Assembly: GCF_014189455.1 (NCBI RefSeq)
Contig: NZ_CP050296.1
Span: forward strand, 1,798,001-1,862,000
Length of the DNA: 64,000 nucleotides
Source of the DNA: Mesorhizobium huakuii
Lineage (GTDB): Bacteria; Pseudomonadota; Alphaproteobacteria; Rhizobiales; Rhizobiaceae
Direction of reading: 5' to 3'
The notes under the pieces are model-generated. The model did no database searches, was not told the origin of the DNA, and saw only the letters and a program-made list of their open reading frames with translations. A program made the position numbers and the translations under genes. Below are positions 25,940-35,372 of this stretch, one piece after another. Position 1 is the stretch's first letter. Each line of letters starts with the position of its first letter.

Positions 25940-27143
25940 GGTTCGCCCTCCTTGCCACGCGTTCGCGCGATGGCTTCTTGCGCGTTCGGTCGGGCGGACC
26001 TTCCATCGCCTTCTTGTAGGTCACCAGCGGTTTCATCGCCGCAAGCGTCACGACCAGGCCGGCATCGGCAAGATCCTGCACCACCTGCCCGGCATCCTTG
26101 TAGGCGGAAGCCGCTTCCTCGATGACCAGGTTGCGGTCGTCGCAGATCAACTGCCCGCCCCACGCATTTCTCAGCAAAGCGTCGCGCTCCGACCTGTTGC
26201 GCCCGGCACGGCCATGCATGGTGGCACGGTCGTACTTGCGGCCGGCGCCATGCGAAATGCCGCCCAGCGACGGACCCGTCGCGTCGAGTGCCCGCACGAC
26301 ATAGCTCAGGCTGGCACGCGAACCGGCGATCGGTGCGACATCTCCAGCCCGTACCGCGGCCGAGCCCTTGTGGTGGACGAAACCATCGGCCCGGTCGCGG
26401 ACAAGGTTATGCGGCACATCGGCCACCAGCCGGATTTCGCTGCGCAAGGCGCTGGCCGCGCGCTCGGCGATCAGCCGGCGGTTGAGCGACGCCCAGGTGA
26501 CGCAAAGGTCATGCTGGCGACGCCAGTCCCTGCCCGCGGCGGACTCAGGATCGAGCCCGACCGTCACTGCCGACTGGAAATCCAGCATCTGTCCGAAGAC
26601 AAAGGCACCAAGTCCGCGCGAGCCGGAATGCACCAGCAGATAAAGCTTCTGGCGATCGAACAGGCCTTCCCCAGCCACATCGGCCTGGTCGACCGCCTGC
26701 AGCTCGCAGAAATGGTTGCCGCCGCCGATCGTGCCCAGCGCTTCCGGATAGAGATCCGTCGGCAAATCCGAGGCGGCGAGCGCCGCATGCGGATCGATGT
26801 CTTCGGCTTCGATCCGGCGCAGGCATTCGACGGCCTTGTCGATCCTGAGCTTACGCAATGGCAGATCGAGCTCGAACAGTGACATGCCGCAGCCAATGTC
26901 ATTGCCGATCAGTTGCGGATGCAGACGCTGCGACAACACGGCAATGCCGGTCGGACCGTATTTGCCGGGATGCAGGTCCGGAAAGGCCGCAACCGAAGTG
27001 ACGCCGGGCAAGGCCGCGACGGTTTTCAGCTGCTGAAGTGCCGCGCCTTCGATCCATGTCTGCGGCGAAAAACAATGCTGGATATGCGCGGCAGGCGCGG
27101 CGCACGACGAAGGGAGGCCTGGGCCCCCGATAAAATTGCCCAT
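25926..27143 (-). CDS. rtcB: RtcB-type RNA ligase (PrfH-associated)
   Basis: GTP- and manganese-dependent ligase joining 3'-phosphate or cyclic phosphate to 5'-OH RNA ends. Metal and guanylylation motifs are complete: AFPDLHPGKYGPTG, IGNDIGCGMS, GTIGGGNHFCEL, VHSGSRGLG, FVHHKGSAAV, ISHGAGRKYDR with the nucleophilic histidine, and SAYKDAGQVV. About 405 residues, shorter than archaeal RtcB and like the RtcB2 group that pairs with PrfH. It is followed by prfH with a 14-bp overlap. No RtcA or RtcR gene is nearby, so control differs from E. coli rtcBA. Confidence 0.93.
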   Translation of the reverse strand: MGNFIGGPGLPSSCAAPAAHIQHCFSPQTWIEGAALQQLKTVAALPGVTSVAAFPDLHPGKYGPTGIAVLSQRLHPQLIGNDIGCGMSLFELDLPLRKLRIDKAVECLRRIEAEDIDPHAALAASDLPTDLYPEALGTIGGGNHFCELQAVDQADVAGEGLFDRQKLYLLVHSGSRGLGAFVFGQMLDFQSAVTVGLDPESAAGRDWRRQHDLCVTWASLNRRLIAERAASALRSEIRLVADVPHNLVRDRADGFVHHKGSAAVRAGDVAPIAGSRASLSYVVRALDATGPSLGGISHGAGRKYDRATMHGRAGRNRSERDALLRNAWGGQLICDDRNLVIEEAASAYKDAGQVVQDLADAGLVVTLAAMKPLVTYKKAMEGPPDRTRKKPSRERVARRANHGRD

Positions 27144-27467
27144 GATAAGAACACTCTGGATATAGGTCACAAACCGGACGCCGTCAGGCATCCGTTCGAC
27201 CGGCTTCAGTCAGCAAAATGCTGGCTTACGCCGGAACCCTCGAGGGGTGCGCGGTGAAGATGCTCGTCATCTTTCGCTCCCATTCCAGAAACAACAATGG
27301 CGCCCTCATAAACCAAGCGCGCGAAAAAACAAGCGCGATGCCGCAACACCGCCGCCCACTTCGAAGACGAAGGCTTCCAGCTGCACCAATCGACCTGCGG
27401 GCCATCGCTTGTTGCACCGCCGCTGTCCTCATGCCAAAAGCGGCACGCCGCTCGGAGATGCTCCTGC
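27144..27467. other. divergent intergenic region rtcB / rRNA methyltransferase
   Basis: About 324 bp with both promoters. It contains the inverted repeat CAGCA AAA TGCTG (27211-27223), about 70 bp before the rtcB start, a possible operator. I looked for a sigma-54 -24/-12 element upstream of rtcB, as in E. coli, and found no good GG-N10-GC match. The short open frames here show no family resemblance. Confidence 0.4.
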
Positions 27468-28552
27468 TTGAAGTCTTTTCGCGACAAACGCCGCGACAAC
27501 CGCCCGCCCGCGAAAGGCGGAGCCGGAGAGGCGCGTCCTCACGAGACGCGTGGGGCCCCACGGCCGGACGCCAGGCCGCGTGGGCGGGCTGAGATCAGAA
27601 ACGACGATCGCACCGAACCGAAATCCGCACCGCGCATCCTCGCCCGCCGCGAAGGGGCGCTGCCCGCTGAACAACTTCCGGTAATCCTCGAAGTGGCGCC
27701 CAACGCTGATTACGCACTGCTCGACAGTGGTGCCGGCCAAAAACTCGAACAATACGGCCCTTATCGCATCGTCCGGCCCGAGGGCCAGGCGATCTGGCAG
27801 AAAGCCTTGCCGGCAAAAGATTGGGAGCGTGCCGACGCCATCTTCACCGGCGACACCGACGAGGAAGGCATCGGCCGCTGGCGTTTCCCGAAGACGCCGC
27901 TCGGTGAGACCTGGCCGATGAAGCATGACGGCATCGATTATCTCGGCCGTTTCACCTCGTTCCGCCATGTCGGCGTCTTTCCCGAGCAGGCCTCGCACTG
28001 GGACCATATGGCCGGGCTGATCGCGGCGGCGAAGCGGCCGGTCAAGGTGCTCAACCTGTTCGGCTATACCGGCCTCGCCTCGCTGGTGGCGGCCCGTGCC
28101 GGCGCCGAAGTCACCCATGTCGATGCCTCGAAGAAGGCGATCGGCTGGGCGCGTGAAAACCAGGAGATGGCAGGGCTTGGCGGCAAGCCGATCCGCTGGA
28201 TCGTCGACGACGCGGTGAAATTCGCCGAGCGCGAAGAGCGCCGCGGCAGCCGCTACGACATCATCCTGTTCGACCCGCCGGCCTATGGCCGCGCCCCAAG
28301 GGCGAGGTCTGGCAATTGTTCGAGGACCTGCCGGATCTGACCGACCTCTGCCGCGCGATCCTGACCCCAAAGCCGCTTGCCGTGGTGCTGACCGCCTATT
28401 CGATCCGCGCCTCCTTCTTCGCCATCCATGCCTTAATGCGCGATACCTTTGCCGGCATGGGCGGCAGGGTCGAGTCGGGTGAGCTGATCATCCGCGAAAA
28501 GTCCGCCGGCAGGGCGCTTTCGACCTCACTGTTTTCGCGCTGGGTGGCCTGA
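27468..28552 (+). pseudogene. class I SAM-dependent rRNA methyltransferase (RlmI-like), frameshifted
   Basis: A basic, disordered N-terminus (about 60 residues) is followed by a substrate domain and a Rossmann methyltransferase domain: VLNLFGYTGLASLVAARAGA, VDASKKAIGWARENQ and ILFDPPAYGR. Just after that catalytic motif the frame breaks near 28289-28296; one added base restores the GPKGEVWQLFEDLPDLTD continuation, ending in LSTSLFSRWVA. The start is probably TTG 27468 behind GGAG. It is followed 17 bp later by a second RNA methyltransferase gene. Confidence 0.75.
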
Positions 28553-28569
28553 ATGCCCGGGAGTCCTGA

Positions 28570-29427
28570 ATGAACGAGCGGCACGTCGGCGCACCCGGCC
28601 AGGTGAAGGAAGTCACCAGCCTCGCCAATCCGCTGATCAAGGACATCAAGGCACTCGCCTTGAAGAAGTTCCGCGACCAGCAGAACGCCTTCATGGCCGA
28701 GGGGCTGAAGCTGGTCATCGATGCGCTCGACCTGGGCTGGCAGATCAGGACGCTGGTGTTCGCCAAGGCCGGACGCGGCAATGCCGCCGTGGAAAAGGTC
28801 GCGGCGCGCACGGTAGCCGCCGGCGGCACGGTGCTCGAAGTGTCGGAAAAGGTGCTTGTCGCCATCACCCGCCGCGATAATCCGCAAATGGTGGTCGGCG
28901 TCTTCACGCAGAAATTCCTGGCCCTCAGGGAAATCCGTGCCGACAATGGCGATGTCTGGGTGGCGCTCGATCGGGTGCGTGACCCCGGCAATCTCGGCAC
29001 TGTCATCCGCACCGTCGATGCCGTCGGCGCCAAGGGCGTCATCCTGGTCGGCGACACCACCGATCCGTTTTCCGTCGAGACGGTGCGCGCCACGATGGGG
29101 TCGATTTTCGCCGTGCCGGTGGCGAAGGCAACGACCGAGGCTTTCCTTGCCTGGCGCGGCGGCTTTTCGGGCCTCGTCGCCGGCACCCATCTAATGGGTG
29201 CGGTCGACTACCGCTCTGTCGATTTTTCTCGCGGACCGGTGCTGCTGATGATGGGCAATGAGCAGCAGGGCCTGCCGGAAAGCCTGGCGGCGAGTTGCGA
29301 CAGGCTGCTCAGGATTCCGCAGGCGGGCCGCGCCGATTCGCTCAATCTCGCCGTCGCCACCGGCATCATGCTGTTCGAGATCCGGCGCGGCGCGCTGAAG
29401 CTCGAACCAATCGCCGACCAGCAATGA
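28570..29427 (+). CDS. TrmH/SpoU family RNA 2'-O-methyltransferase
   Basis: Methylates a ribose 2'-OH in tRNA or rRNA. An N-terminal substrate-binding domain (MAEGLKLVIDALDLGWQIR) is followed by the SPOUT knot with its three motifs: DRVRDPGNLGTVIRTVDAVG, VLLMMGNEQQGLP and IPQAGRADSLNLAVATGIM. 285 residues. The target nucleotide is not predictable. It is probably co-transcribed with the upstream methyltransferase and with lspA 13 bp downstream. Confidence 0.9.
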   Translation: MNERHVGAPGQVKEVTSLANPLIKDIKALALKKFRDQQNAFMAEGLKLVIDALDLGWQIRTLVFAKAGRGNAAVEKVAARTVAAGGTVLEVSEKVLVAITRRDNPQMVVGVFTQKFLALREIRADNGDVWVALDRVRDPGNLGTVIRTVDAVGAKGVILVGDTTDPFSVETVRATMGSIFAVPVAKATTEAFLAWRGGFSGLVAGTHLMGAVDYRSVDFSRGPVLLMMGNEQQGLPESLAASCDRLLRIPQAGRADSLNLAVATGIMLFEIRRGALKLEPIADQQ

Positions 29428-29440
29428 AGGTTGCCCGCCC

Positions 29441-29968
29441 GTGAGATCATGGTCCCCCTACGCGCTGCTCGTTGTCGCGGCAATCGCGCTCGATCAGTGG
29501 ATAAAACATCTGGTCGAGACCGGCCTGCCCTTCCAGGAGAAGCTCGATCTGGTGCCGTTCCTGGCGCTGTTTCGCACCTACAACACCGGCATCGCCTTCT
29601 CGATGTTCTCCTCCTTTGGTGACACCGGCCTGGTGGTCATCGCCGTGCTGGTCGTCGCCTTCGTGCTCTACCTTGCCACCCGCACACCATCGGCCCATGT
29701 CATTGCCCGCACCGGCTTTGCCCTGATCATCGGCGGCGCGCTGGGCAATCTGATCGACCGCGCCGTCTACGGCCACGTCATCGACTACATCCTGTTCCAC
29801 ACGCCGGTCTGGTCCTTTGCCGTCTTCAACCTCGCCGATGCCTTCATTTCCGTGGGCGCGGCCCTGGTCGTCTTCGACGAACTCATCGGCTGGCGGCGCG
29901 AGCCCAAGACTTCGAATGCCAAGTCTTCGAACGCCAAGTCTTCGAACGCCAAGCCTTCCAAAGATTGA
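29441..29968 (+). CDS. lspA: lipoprotein signal peptidase
   Basis: Aspartic protease of the inner membrane that removes signal peptides from prolipoproteins. Four transmembrane helices are visible. The catalytic aspartates lie in GGALGNLIDRAVYGHVIDY and FNLADAFISVG, and TYNTGIAFSMF is the family loop. The start is GTG 29441 with a GAAGG site. The last 20 or so residues are an unusual Ser-Asn-Ala-Lys tandem repeat not needed for activity. Confidence 0.95.
   Translation: MRSWSPYALLVVAAIALDQWIKHLVETGLPFQEKLDLVPFLALFRTYNTGIAFSMFSSFGDTGLVVIAVLVVAFVLYLATRTPSAHVIARTGFALIIGGALGNLIDRAVYGHVIDYILFHTPVWSFAVFNLADAFISVGAALVVFDELIGWRREPKTSNAKSSNAKSSNAKPSKD
29911..29955 (+). repeat. three 15-bp tandem repeats inside lspA
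   Basis: Units TTCGAATGCCAAGTC, TTCGAACGCCAAGTC and TTCGAACGCCAAGCC lie head to tail and encode a repeating SNAKS pentapeptide at the cytoplasmic C-terminus. Because 15 is a multiple of 3, copy-number changes keep the reading frame. Confidence 0.85.
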
Positions 29969-30025
29969 CCCCACGCGGCCATCGCCGCACAGTCCAGGAC
30001 GCCAAGCCAGCTCGCGGAGAAAAAG

Positions 30026-31015
30026 ATGTCCGAAACCTTCAAAGCCATCCTCGTCTCGCGCGACGCCGACAAGAAGCAGTCGGTCGCCGTGACCGACCTC
30101 ACCGACGCCGACCTGATGGAGGGCGACGTCACCGTCGCGGTCGAGGCGACGACGGTGAACTACAAGGATGGACTGGCCATCACGGGCAAGGCGCCGGTGG
30201 TCCGCCGCTGGCCGCTGGTGCCGGGCATCGACTTCGCCGGCACGGTCATCTCGTCCTCCAATCCCGACTGGCGCAAGGGAGACAAGGTCATCCTGAATGG
30301 CTGGGGTGTCGGCGAGACGCATTTCGGCGCCTATGCCGGGCGTGCCCGCGTCAAGGGCGACTGGCTGGTGCCGCTGCCGCAAGGCATCAGTGCGCATGAC
30401 GCGATGGCGGTCGGCACCGCCGGCTATACCGCCATGCTCTGCGTCATGGCGCTGGAGCGGCACGGCATCCTGCCCGACCGCGGCCCGGTGGTGGTGACGG
30501 GTGCCGCCGGCGGCGTCGGTTCGGTCGCGGTCTCCATCCTGTCCAGCCTCGGCTACCATGTCATTGCGTCGACGGGGCGCAATGCCGAAAGCCCCTATCT
30601 GATCAACCTCGGCGCCGCCGAGGTGATCTCGCGCGACGAACTCAGCCAGCCCGCCAAGCCACTGGCCAAGGAACGCTGGGCCGGCGGCATCGATTCGGTC
30701 GGCAGCCACACGCTGGCCAATGTGCTGTCGATGACCTCCTATGGCGGCGCGGTTGCGGCTTGCGGCCTGGCCGGCGGCATGGATCTGCCGTCGAGCGTCG
30801 CCCCCTTCATCCTGCGCGGCGTCTCGCTGCTCGGCATCGATTCGGTGATGGCGCCGAAGGCTGTGCGCCTGGAGGCCTGGCGGCGCATCGGCGCCGATCT
30901 CGACCTGGAGAAGCTCGCCAGCCTGTCCACGACCATCGGCTTCGGCGGCATCATCGATGCCGCGCGCGATATCGTCGACGGCAAGATCCGCGGACGCGTC
31001 GTCGTCGACATGTAG
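30026..31015 (+). CDS. acuI: acrylyl-CoA reductase AcuI/YhdH family
   Basis: NADPH-dependent MDR-family reductase converting acryloyl-CoA to propionyl-CoA in the family prototypes. 329 residues: a GroES-like domain ([20 protein letters not shown], then PGIDFAGTV) and a Rossmann domain ([20 protein letters not shown]). It has no zinc ligands, as expected. The sequence is close to the YhdH/AcuI pattern throughout. It stands between lspA and a sensor kinase, with a clear start but no obvious pathway partners. Confidence 0.85.
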   Translation: MSETFKAILVSRDADKKQSVAVTDLTDADLMEGDVTVAVEATTVNYKDGLAITGKAPVVRRWPLVPGIDFAGTVISSSNPDWRKGDKVILNGWGVGETHFGAYAGRARVKGDWLVPLPQGISAHDAMAVGTAGYTAMLCVMALERHGILPDRGPVVVTGAAGGVGSVAVSILSSLGYHVIASTGRNAESPYLINLGAAEVISRDELSQPAKPLAKERWAGGIDSVGSHTLANVLSMTSYGGAVAACGLAGGMDLPSSVAPFILRGVSLLGIDSVMAPKAVRLEAWRRIGADLDLEKLASLSTTIGFGGIIDAARDIVDGKIRGRVVVDM

Positions 31016-31159
31016 ACCCGCCTGGCCGGTCGCACGCAGCGGACGGAATTGCCAGATCCGGTGGCAAATCCGCCGCTACCGGGGTAAAAACGCCCTATCC
31101 GCTAAAATTCGAACGATCCGCCGCAATTTTCCATAATCTCTGTCTGGCAAGGGTTTCGC

Positions 31160-33441
31160 ATGATCGCGGAATCCGACAGCCAGCAGGCAAACAAAGGCGA
31201 CGATGTCGATGCGGTTCCGGCGCCGGCGCGGCGGTTTATCGCCGCGCCGCCGCTGGTGCCCGAGCAGCCATTGGCCAGTCGGGAAAGCCTGCCGCTGCTC
31301 ACCTTCGTTGCCATCATGGTTCTGGCGGGCCTCGCGCATCTGACCGGGGCGCCGATCTTCATCAGCCTCGCCTTGCTGGCCACCGGCCTCGCCGGCCTTG
31401 GCCTGCATCTGCATGCCAGGCGCAGCGTCCACCGGACCGTGGTGCTGCTGGACGAGACCACCGCCCGCAGCCGCGCCGAGATCGAGACGCTGGCCGACCG
31501 CATGTGGGAAATGCAGGAAAGCGAGGAGCGCTTTCGCGGTCTCATCGACGCGCTTGGCGATCTCGTCATCCATCGCGACCGCGACGGTTACATCGTCTAT
31601 GCCAACAAGGTGTTCGCCGATCTGGTCGAAACCGATCAGCGCGACCTTGCCGGCAAGACCTTGGCCGAACTCGGGGTCGAAGTCGGCATCGTGCCCGACG
31701 CCGCCTTTTCCGACCATGAGTGCCTGAGTTCCACCGACGTTGCCATCCGCACGCCAAGCGGCCCGCGCTGGTTCTCGTGGATCGAACTGTCGGTACGCGA
31801 CAAGGAGAGCGGAGCGGTTTCGCATCGCGCCATCGCCCGCGACATCACCGCCCGCAAGCGCGCCGAATCCTCGCTAATCACCGCGCGTGAGCGGGCCGAA
31901 TACGCAAGCCAGGCCAAATCGCGCTTTCTCGCCACCGTCAGCCATGAAATCCGCACGCCGATGAACGGCATCATGGGCATGGCGAGGCTCCTGGCCGACA
32001 CCAGCCTGTCGCCGGAACAGCAGACCTATGTCGGCGCCATCTCGACCTCGGCCAGCGCCTTGCTCGCCCTGATCGAGGACCTGCTCGACTATTCCAAGAT
32101 CGAGGCCGGTCGTTTCGATCCGGAACCGCAGCCAATGTCGGTGCGCGAGATCGCCGACAACATCGTCGAATTGCTCGCCGCGCGCGCCTTCGCCAAGGGT
32201 ATCGGCCTCGGCTGCCATGTCGAACCGGATGTACCGCAATTGATCACCGCCGATCCGGGCCGCGTCAGGCAGGTGTTGCTCAACCTGATCGGCAACGCCA
32301 TCAAGTTCACCGACAGCGGCGGCGTGCTGGTCAGCGTCGCGCGCGCCCGCACCGAGACCAGCGACCGCATCTGTTTCACCATCACCGACACCGGCCCCGG
32401 CCTGCGCGAGGAGGACATGGAGCGCATCTTCGAGGAGTTCGAGCAGGCCGACGGCACCTCGAGCGCGCGCATGGCGGGGCGGGGCTGGGACTTGCCATCT
32501 CCAAGCGCCTGGTGGCTGCCATGGGCGGCACGATTTCGGTCTCCAGCCGGCTTGGCCAAGGATCGGAATTCGTCTTCGAAATCCCGGCCACGGAGGCCAC
32601 CGGGGCGCCGCAGGGCCGGCAGAACGTGCTCGCCGGCAGGCGCGCGGTGATCCTGTCCAGGAACGCCGTCGAGGCCGACGCCATCGCCCGCACCATCCGC
32701 GCCAATGGCGGCACGGCCGGTATCGCCACCACCGTGGCGCAGGCCGCGCCCTTGGCCGAGGGCTGCGACGTGCTTCTGGTCGACGCGGCCATGGAGGAGA
32801 GCGACGGGAGAGTGCTCAAGCGGTTGCGCCAAAGCGGCTTTTCCGATTGCGAAGCCATCACGCTGATCGCGCCGACCGACCGCGGCATGCTTGGCGAGTT
32901 CCGCGCCAGCGGCTACGCGACCTTCCTGGCCCGACCGGTGCGCGGTGGAACACTTTTGCGTGTCCTTTTGACCAGCCATGCACCGGCCCTTGCCCAGCCA
33001 CAGCCGGAAAAGCGCCGCACCCCGGCGCTTCGCGCCTCAAGCGACCGCCAGCAAGGCCTGTCCGTGCTGATCGCCGAAGACAACGACATCAATGCCATGC
33101 TGGCCCGCGCCACGCTGTTGAAGGCGGGGCACCGCGTCAAGGTGGTCGGCAATGGCAAAGCCGCCGTCGAAGCCGTCACTGGCGCCGGGCACAAGCACCG
33201 CTTCGACGTTGTGCTGATGGACCTGCATATGCCGATCATGGACGGGCTGGACGCCATTGCCGCGATCCGCCGCCATGAGGAGGAAATATCAGCGCCGCCC
33301 GTACCGATCATGGTGCTGTCGGCCGACAGCCAGGAAAAGACCCGCCATGCGGTGCTCGCCCATGGCGCCAGCGGCTTCGTCACCAAGCCGCTCGACCCCG
33401 ACGCGCTGGTCAATGCCGTCGAGGGCCAGGTCGCCGCTTGA
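31160..33441 (+). pseudogene. PAS hybrid histidine kinase/response regulator, frameshifted
   Basis: Two N-terminal transmembrane helices (about residues 47-90), a PAS domain (about 115-235), a HisKA domain with phospho-acceptor H262 in [15 protein letters not shown], an HATPase domain (N, G1 and F boxes visible), a degraded receiver-like segment, then a complete receiver with DVVLMDLHMPIMDG. The frame breaks near 32474-32485, in a run of G, exactly where the ATPase G2 box GLGLAISKRLVAAMGG should follow; one added base joins both parts into about 760 residues. It is probably functional if that break is a sequence error. Confidence 0.8.
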
Positions 33442-33465
33442 TCTGCTTTTTCCATCCGTGCGGTT

Positions 33466-33534
33466 GATGCATGTCACTCAACAGTGACCGCCGATTTGCG
33501 AGGACGATGTGCATGAAAACAAGGACCTTGAGCG
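33466..33534 (+). repeat. intergenic repeat, family 2 (copy a)
   Basis: ATGCATGTCACTCAACAGTG, then GAGGACGATGTGCATGAAAA and CAAGGACC aligns with 60857-60925 over about 65 bp with few differences. It lacks the terminal AAAGCGCATCGC hairpin that the other copy carries intact. It lies between the hybrid kinase and olsB. Confidence 0.65.
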
Positions 33535-33716
33535 CTACGCATGGGGTTCGCGCGGACGAGACATGCCTCGGCTCTCCTCACCGAACGTAGCCGGTTGACC
33601 GTTTTCGCCAGCCGACGAAGTATTGCCCGCGACGCCGTATCACGGTACTGTCACAATCCTGTTGCACCTACACCGTATCCCCGTGCCAAGAGGGATGGCT
33701 CGAAGGAGAATCACTC

Positions 33717-34604
33717 GTGCATACAGTTATGCCGGAATGTGACACTCGGCCAAACGCCAGCAGCGCCTTGCTTGCCGGACGTAATGTCGATTCCGTCATA
33801 AAAGGCGCAGCACTCGGCCGTATCGGCAATCTCGAAGTGCGGCTCGCCCGCAACGAGGCCGAGATCGCGGCCGCGCAGGAAGTGCGCTACCGGGTATTTT
33901 ACGACGAGCTTGGCGCCCGGAAGGACCTCTTCCAGGCGCAGGACCGTCGCGACGCCGACCGCTTCGATCCGCTCTGCGATCATCTTCTGGTCCTGGATAC
34001 GACGCTTTCCGGTCCCGAACATCGCCGTATCGTCGGTACCTATCGCCTGCTGCGGCAAGAAATCGCGGCCACCGCCGGCGGCTTCTATTCCGAAGGCGAG
34101 TTCGAGCTGACCAAGCTCATCGCCCGTCATCCCGGCCAGCGTTTTCTCGAACTCGGCCGCTCCTGCGTTTTGCCGCAATACCGTTCGAAGCGCACCATCG
34201 AGGCGCTGTGGCAAGGCATCTGGGCCTACATCAACCACTACGAAATCGGCGTGATGACCGGCTGCGCTTCCTTCCATGGCACCGTGCCGGCCGCTCACGC
34301 GGAGGCGCTCACCTATCTTGCCCATCACTGCCGCACCAACTCCGCCTGGGACGTGCGCGCGGTTTCCGATCGGTACTGCTCCATGGATCTGATGCCGATC
34401 GAGGCGGTCAATGCCAAAGCAGCGATCGCGGCAATGCCGCCTCTGGTCAAGGGCTATCTGAGGGTCGGCGCCCGCATCGGCGATGGCTGCGTCATCGACC
34501 GCGAATTCTCGACCGTCGACGTCTTCGTGGTGATGCCGGTCAAGGAGATCGGCGCCCGCTACGTCAACTATTATGGCGGCGAAGCGCAGCGCTTCGCGGC
34601 GTAG
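33717..34604 (+). CDS. olsB: ornithine-acyl-ACP N-acyltransferase (ornithine lipid synthesis)
   Basis: Transfers a 3-hydroxyacyl group from ACP to the alpha-amino group of ornithine, giving lyso-ornithine lipid. About 295 residues of the hemolysin/GNAT-like fold: VRLARNEAEIAAAQEVRYRV, DHLLVLD, the IVGTYRLL strand, ELGRSCVLPQYRSKRTIEAL and the GYLRVGARIGDGCVIDREF C-terminal block shared with acyl-homoserine-like enzymes. The start is GTG 33717 with an AAGGAG site. No olsA gene adjoins it, so the second acylation is encoded elsewhere. Its TAG stop is the first base set of a heptad repeat array. Confidence 0.85.
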   Translation: MHTVMPECDTRPNASSALLAGRNVDSVIKGAALGRIGNLEVRLARNEAEIAAAQEVRYRVFYDELGARKDLFQAQDRRDADRFDPLCDHLLVLDTTLSGPEHRRIVGTYRLLRQEIAATAGGFYSEGEFELTKLIARHPGQRFLELGRSCVLPQYRSKRTIEALWQGIWAYINHYEIGVMTGCASFHGTVPAAHAEALTYLAHHCRTNSAWDVRAVSDRYCSMDLMPIEAVNAKAAIAAMPPLVKGYLRVGARIGDGCVIDREFSTVDVFVVMPVKEIGARYVNYYGGEAQRFAA

Positions 34605-34670
34605 CGAATAGCGAATAGCGAATAGCGAATAGCGAATAGCGAATAGCGAATAGCGAATAGCGAATAGCGA
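34602..34670 (+). repeat. heptanucleotide tandem array after olsB
   Basis: About ten head-to-tail units of TAGCGAA, starting with the olsB stop codon itself. The unit is not a multiple of 3 and every unit begins with TAG, so the stop survives any copy-number change. Such an array is prone to slippage. Confidence 0.9.
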
Positions 34671-34701
34671 GAGCTACGCCGCAATCCCGAGGACTGCTAT
34701 C

Positions 34702-34729
34702 CCTATTCGCTACTCCCTATTCGCTACTC
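34702..34729 (-). repeat. inverted copies of the heptad-related motif at the TRIC 3' end
   Basis: Two TAGCGAATAG motifs in minus orientation (CTATTCGCTACTC twice) lie between the heptad array and the TRIC stop codon. Paired with the plus-orientation array they can form a long hairpin between the convergent olsB and TRIC genes. Confidence 0.75.
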
Positions 34730-34737
34730 ACTTCTTT

Positions 34738-35370
34738 TCACGGAATATCTTCCGGCCGTCGGCCGGGCCGGCTCTTGTAGGACGGAAACGACCAGCCGAA
34801 ACGCAGCGCGCCGCCGCGTACGGCGAGTGCCACGACGAAGCCGGCCAGCCCCGAGACGATCTGCGGCAATCCGGTGACATCGCCCAGTGTGAAGATGGCG
34901 GCGCCCGCCAGGGCGGCCGTGACGTAGATTTCCGGCCTCAGCAGCACCGATGGCTCGCCGGCCAGGAGATCGCGCAATATGCCACCGAAGGTCGCGGTGA
35001 GCATGCCGGTGATGATCGAAACCACCGGCGAACCGGTGATTGCCAGGCCTTTTGCCGCGCCCATCACCGAAAAGGCGGCCAGCCCGATGGCGTCGAGCCA
35101 CAGCAACAGCTTGTAGCGGGATTCGACGCGGTGCGCGGTGAAGAAGACCAGAACCGCCACGACAGCGCAGATCAGCACATAGTCGCGGTTTCCCACCCAG
35201 AAGACCGGCACATTGAGGATGAGATCACGAAAGGTCCCTCCGCCAATGCCGGTGACGCTGGCCAGGAACAGGAACCCGATAATGTCGAGCTGCTTACGCG
35301 AAGCCGCCAACGCCCCGGTCGCCGCAAAAACGGCGACGCCGGCATAGTCGAGAAGGGCGATGGGATGCAT
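34738..35370 (-). CDS. trimeric intracellular cation (TRIC) channel family protein
   Basis: A 210-residue inner-membrane protein with two repeated three-helix units, each with the glycine-rich motif of the YicG/UPF0126 family: TGIGGGTFRDLILN and TATFGGILRDLLAG. Bacterial TRIC homologs form homotrimeric potassium-permeable channels. The start at 35370 (MHPIALLDYAGVAVFA) begins the first helix but has no recognisable ribosome-binding site, because repeat DNA occupies the leader. Repeat arrays lie on both sides. Confidence 0.88.
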   Translation of the reverse strand: MHPIALLDYAGVAVFAATGALAASRKQLDIIGFLFLASVTGIGGGTFRDLILNVPVFWVGNRDYVLICAVVAVLVFFTAHRVESRYKLLLWLDAIGLAAFSVMGAAKGLAITGSPVVSIITGMLTATFGGILRDLLAGEPSVLLRPEIYVTAALAGAAIFTLGDVTGLPQIVSGLAGFVVALAVRGGALRFGWSFPSYKSRPGRRPEDIP

Positions 35371-35372
35371 GA

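Noticed and set aside
27144..27467. sigma-54 promoter for rtcB as in E. coli rtcBA
   Set aside because: No convincing GG-N10-GC element on the minus strand and no RtcR gene nearby.
27206..27561. minus-strand open frames upstream of the rRNA methyltransferase
   Set aside because: Arg/Ser/Cys-rich, no ribosome-binding site, no family pattern; they overlap the divergent promoter region.
32474..32485. hybrid kinase as two separate genes
   Set aside because: The ATPase G2 box is cut in the middle of its motif; a single missing base is far likelier than two proteins.
34602..34729. CRISPR-like array
   Set aside because: Repeats are contiguous 7-mers without spacers and there are no cas genes; it is a simple tandem repeat.
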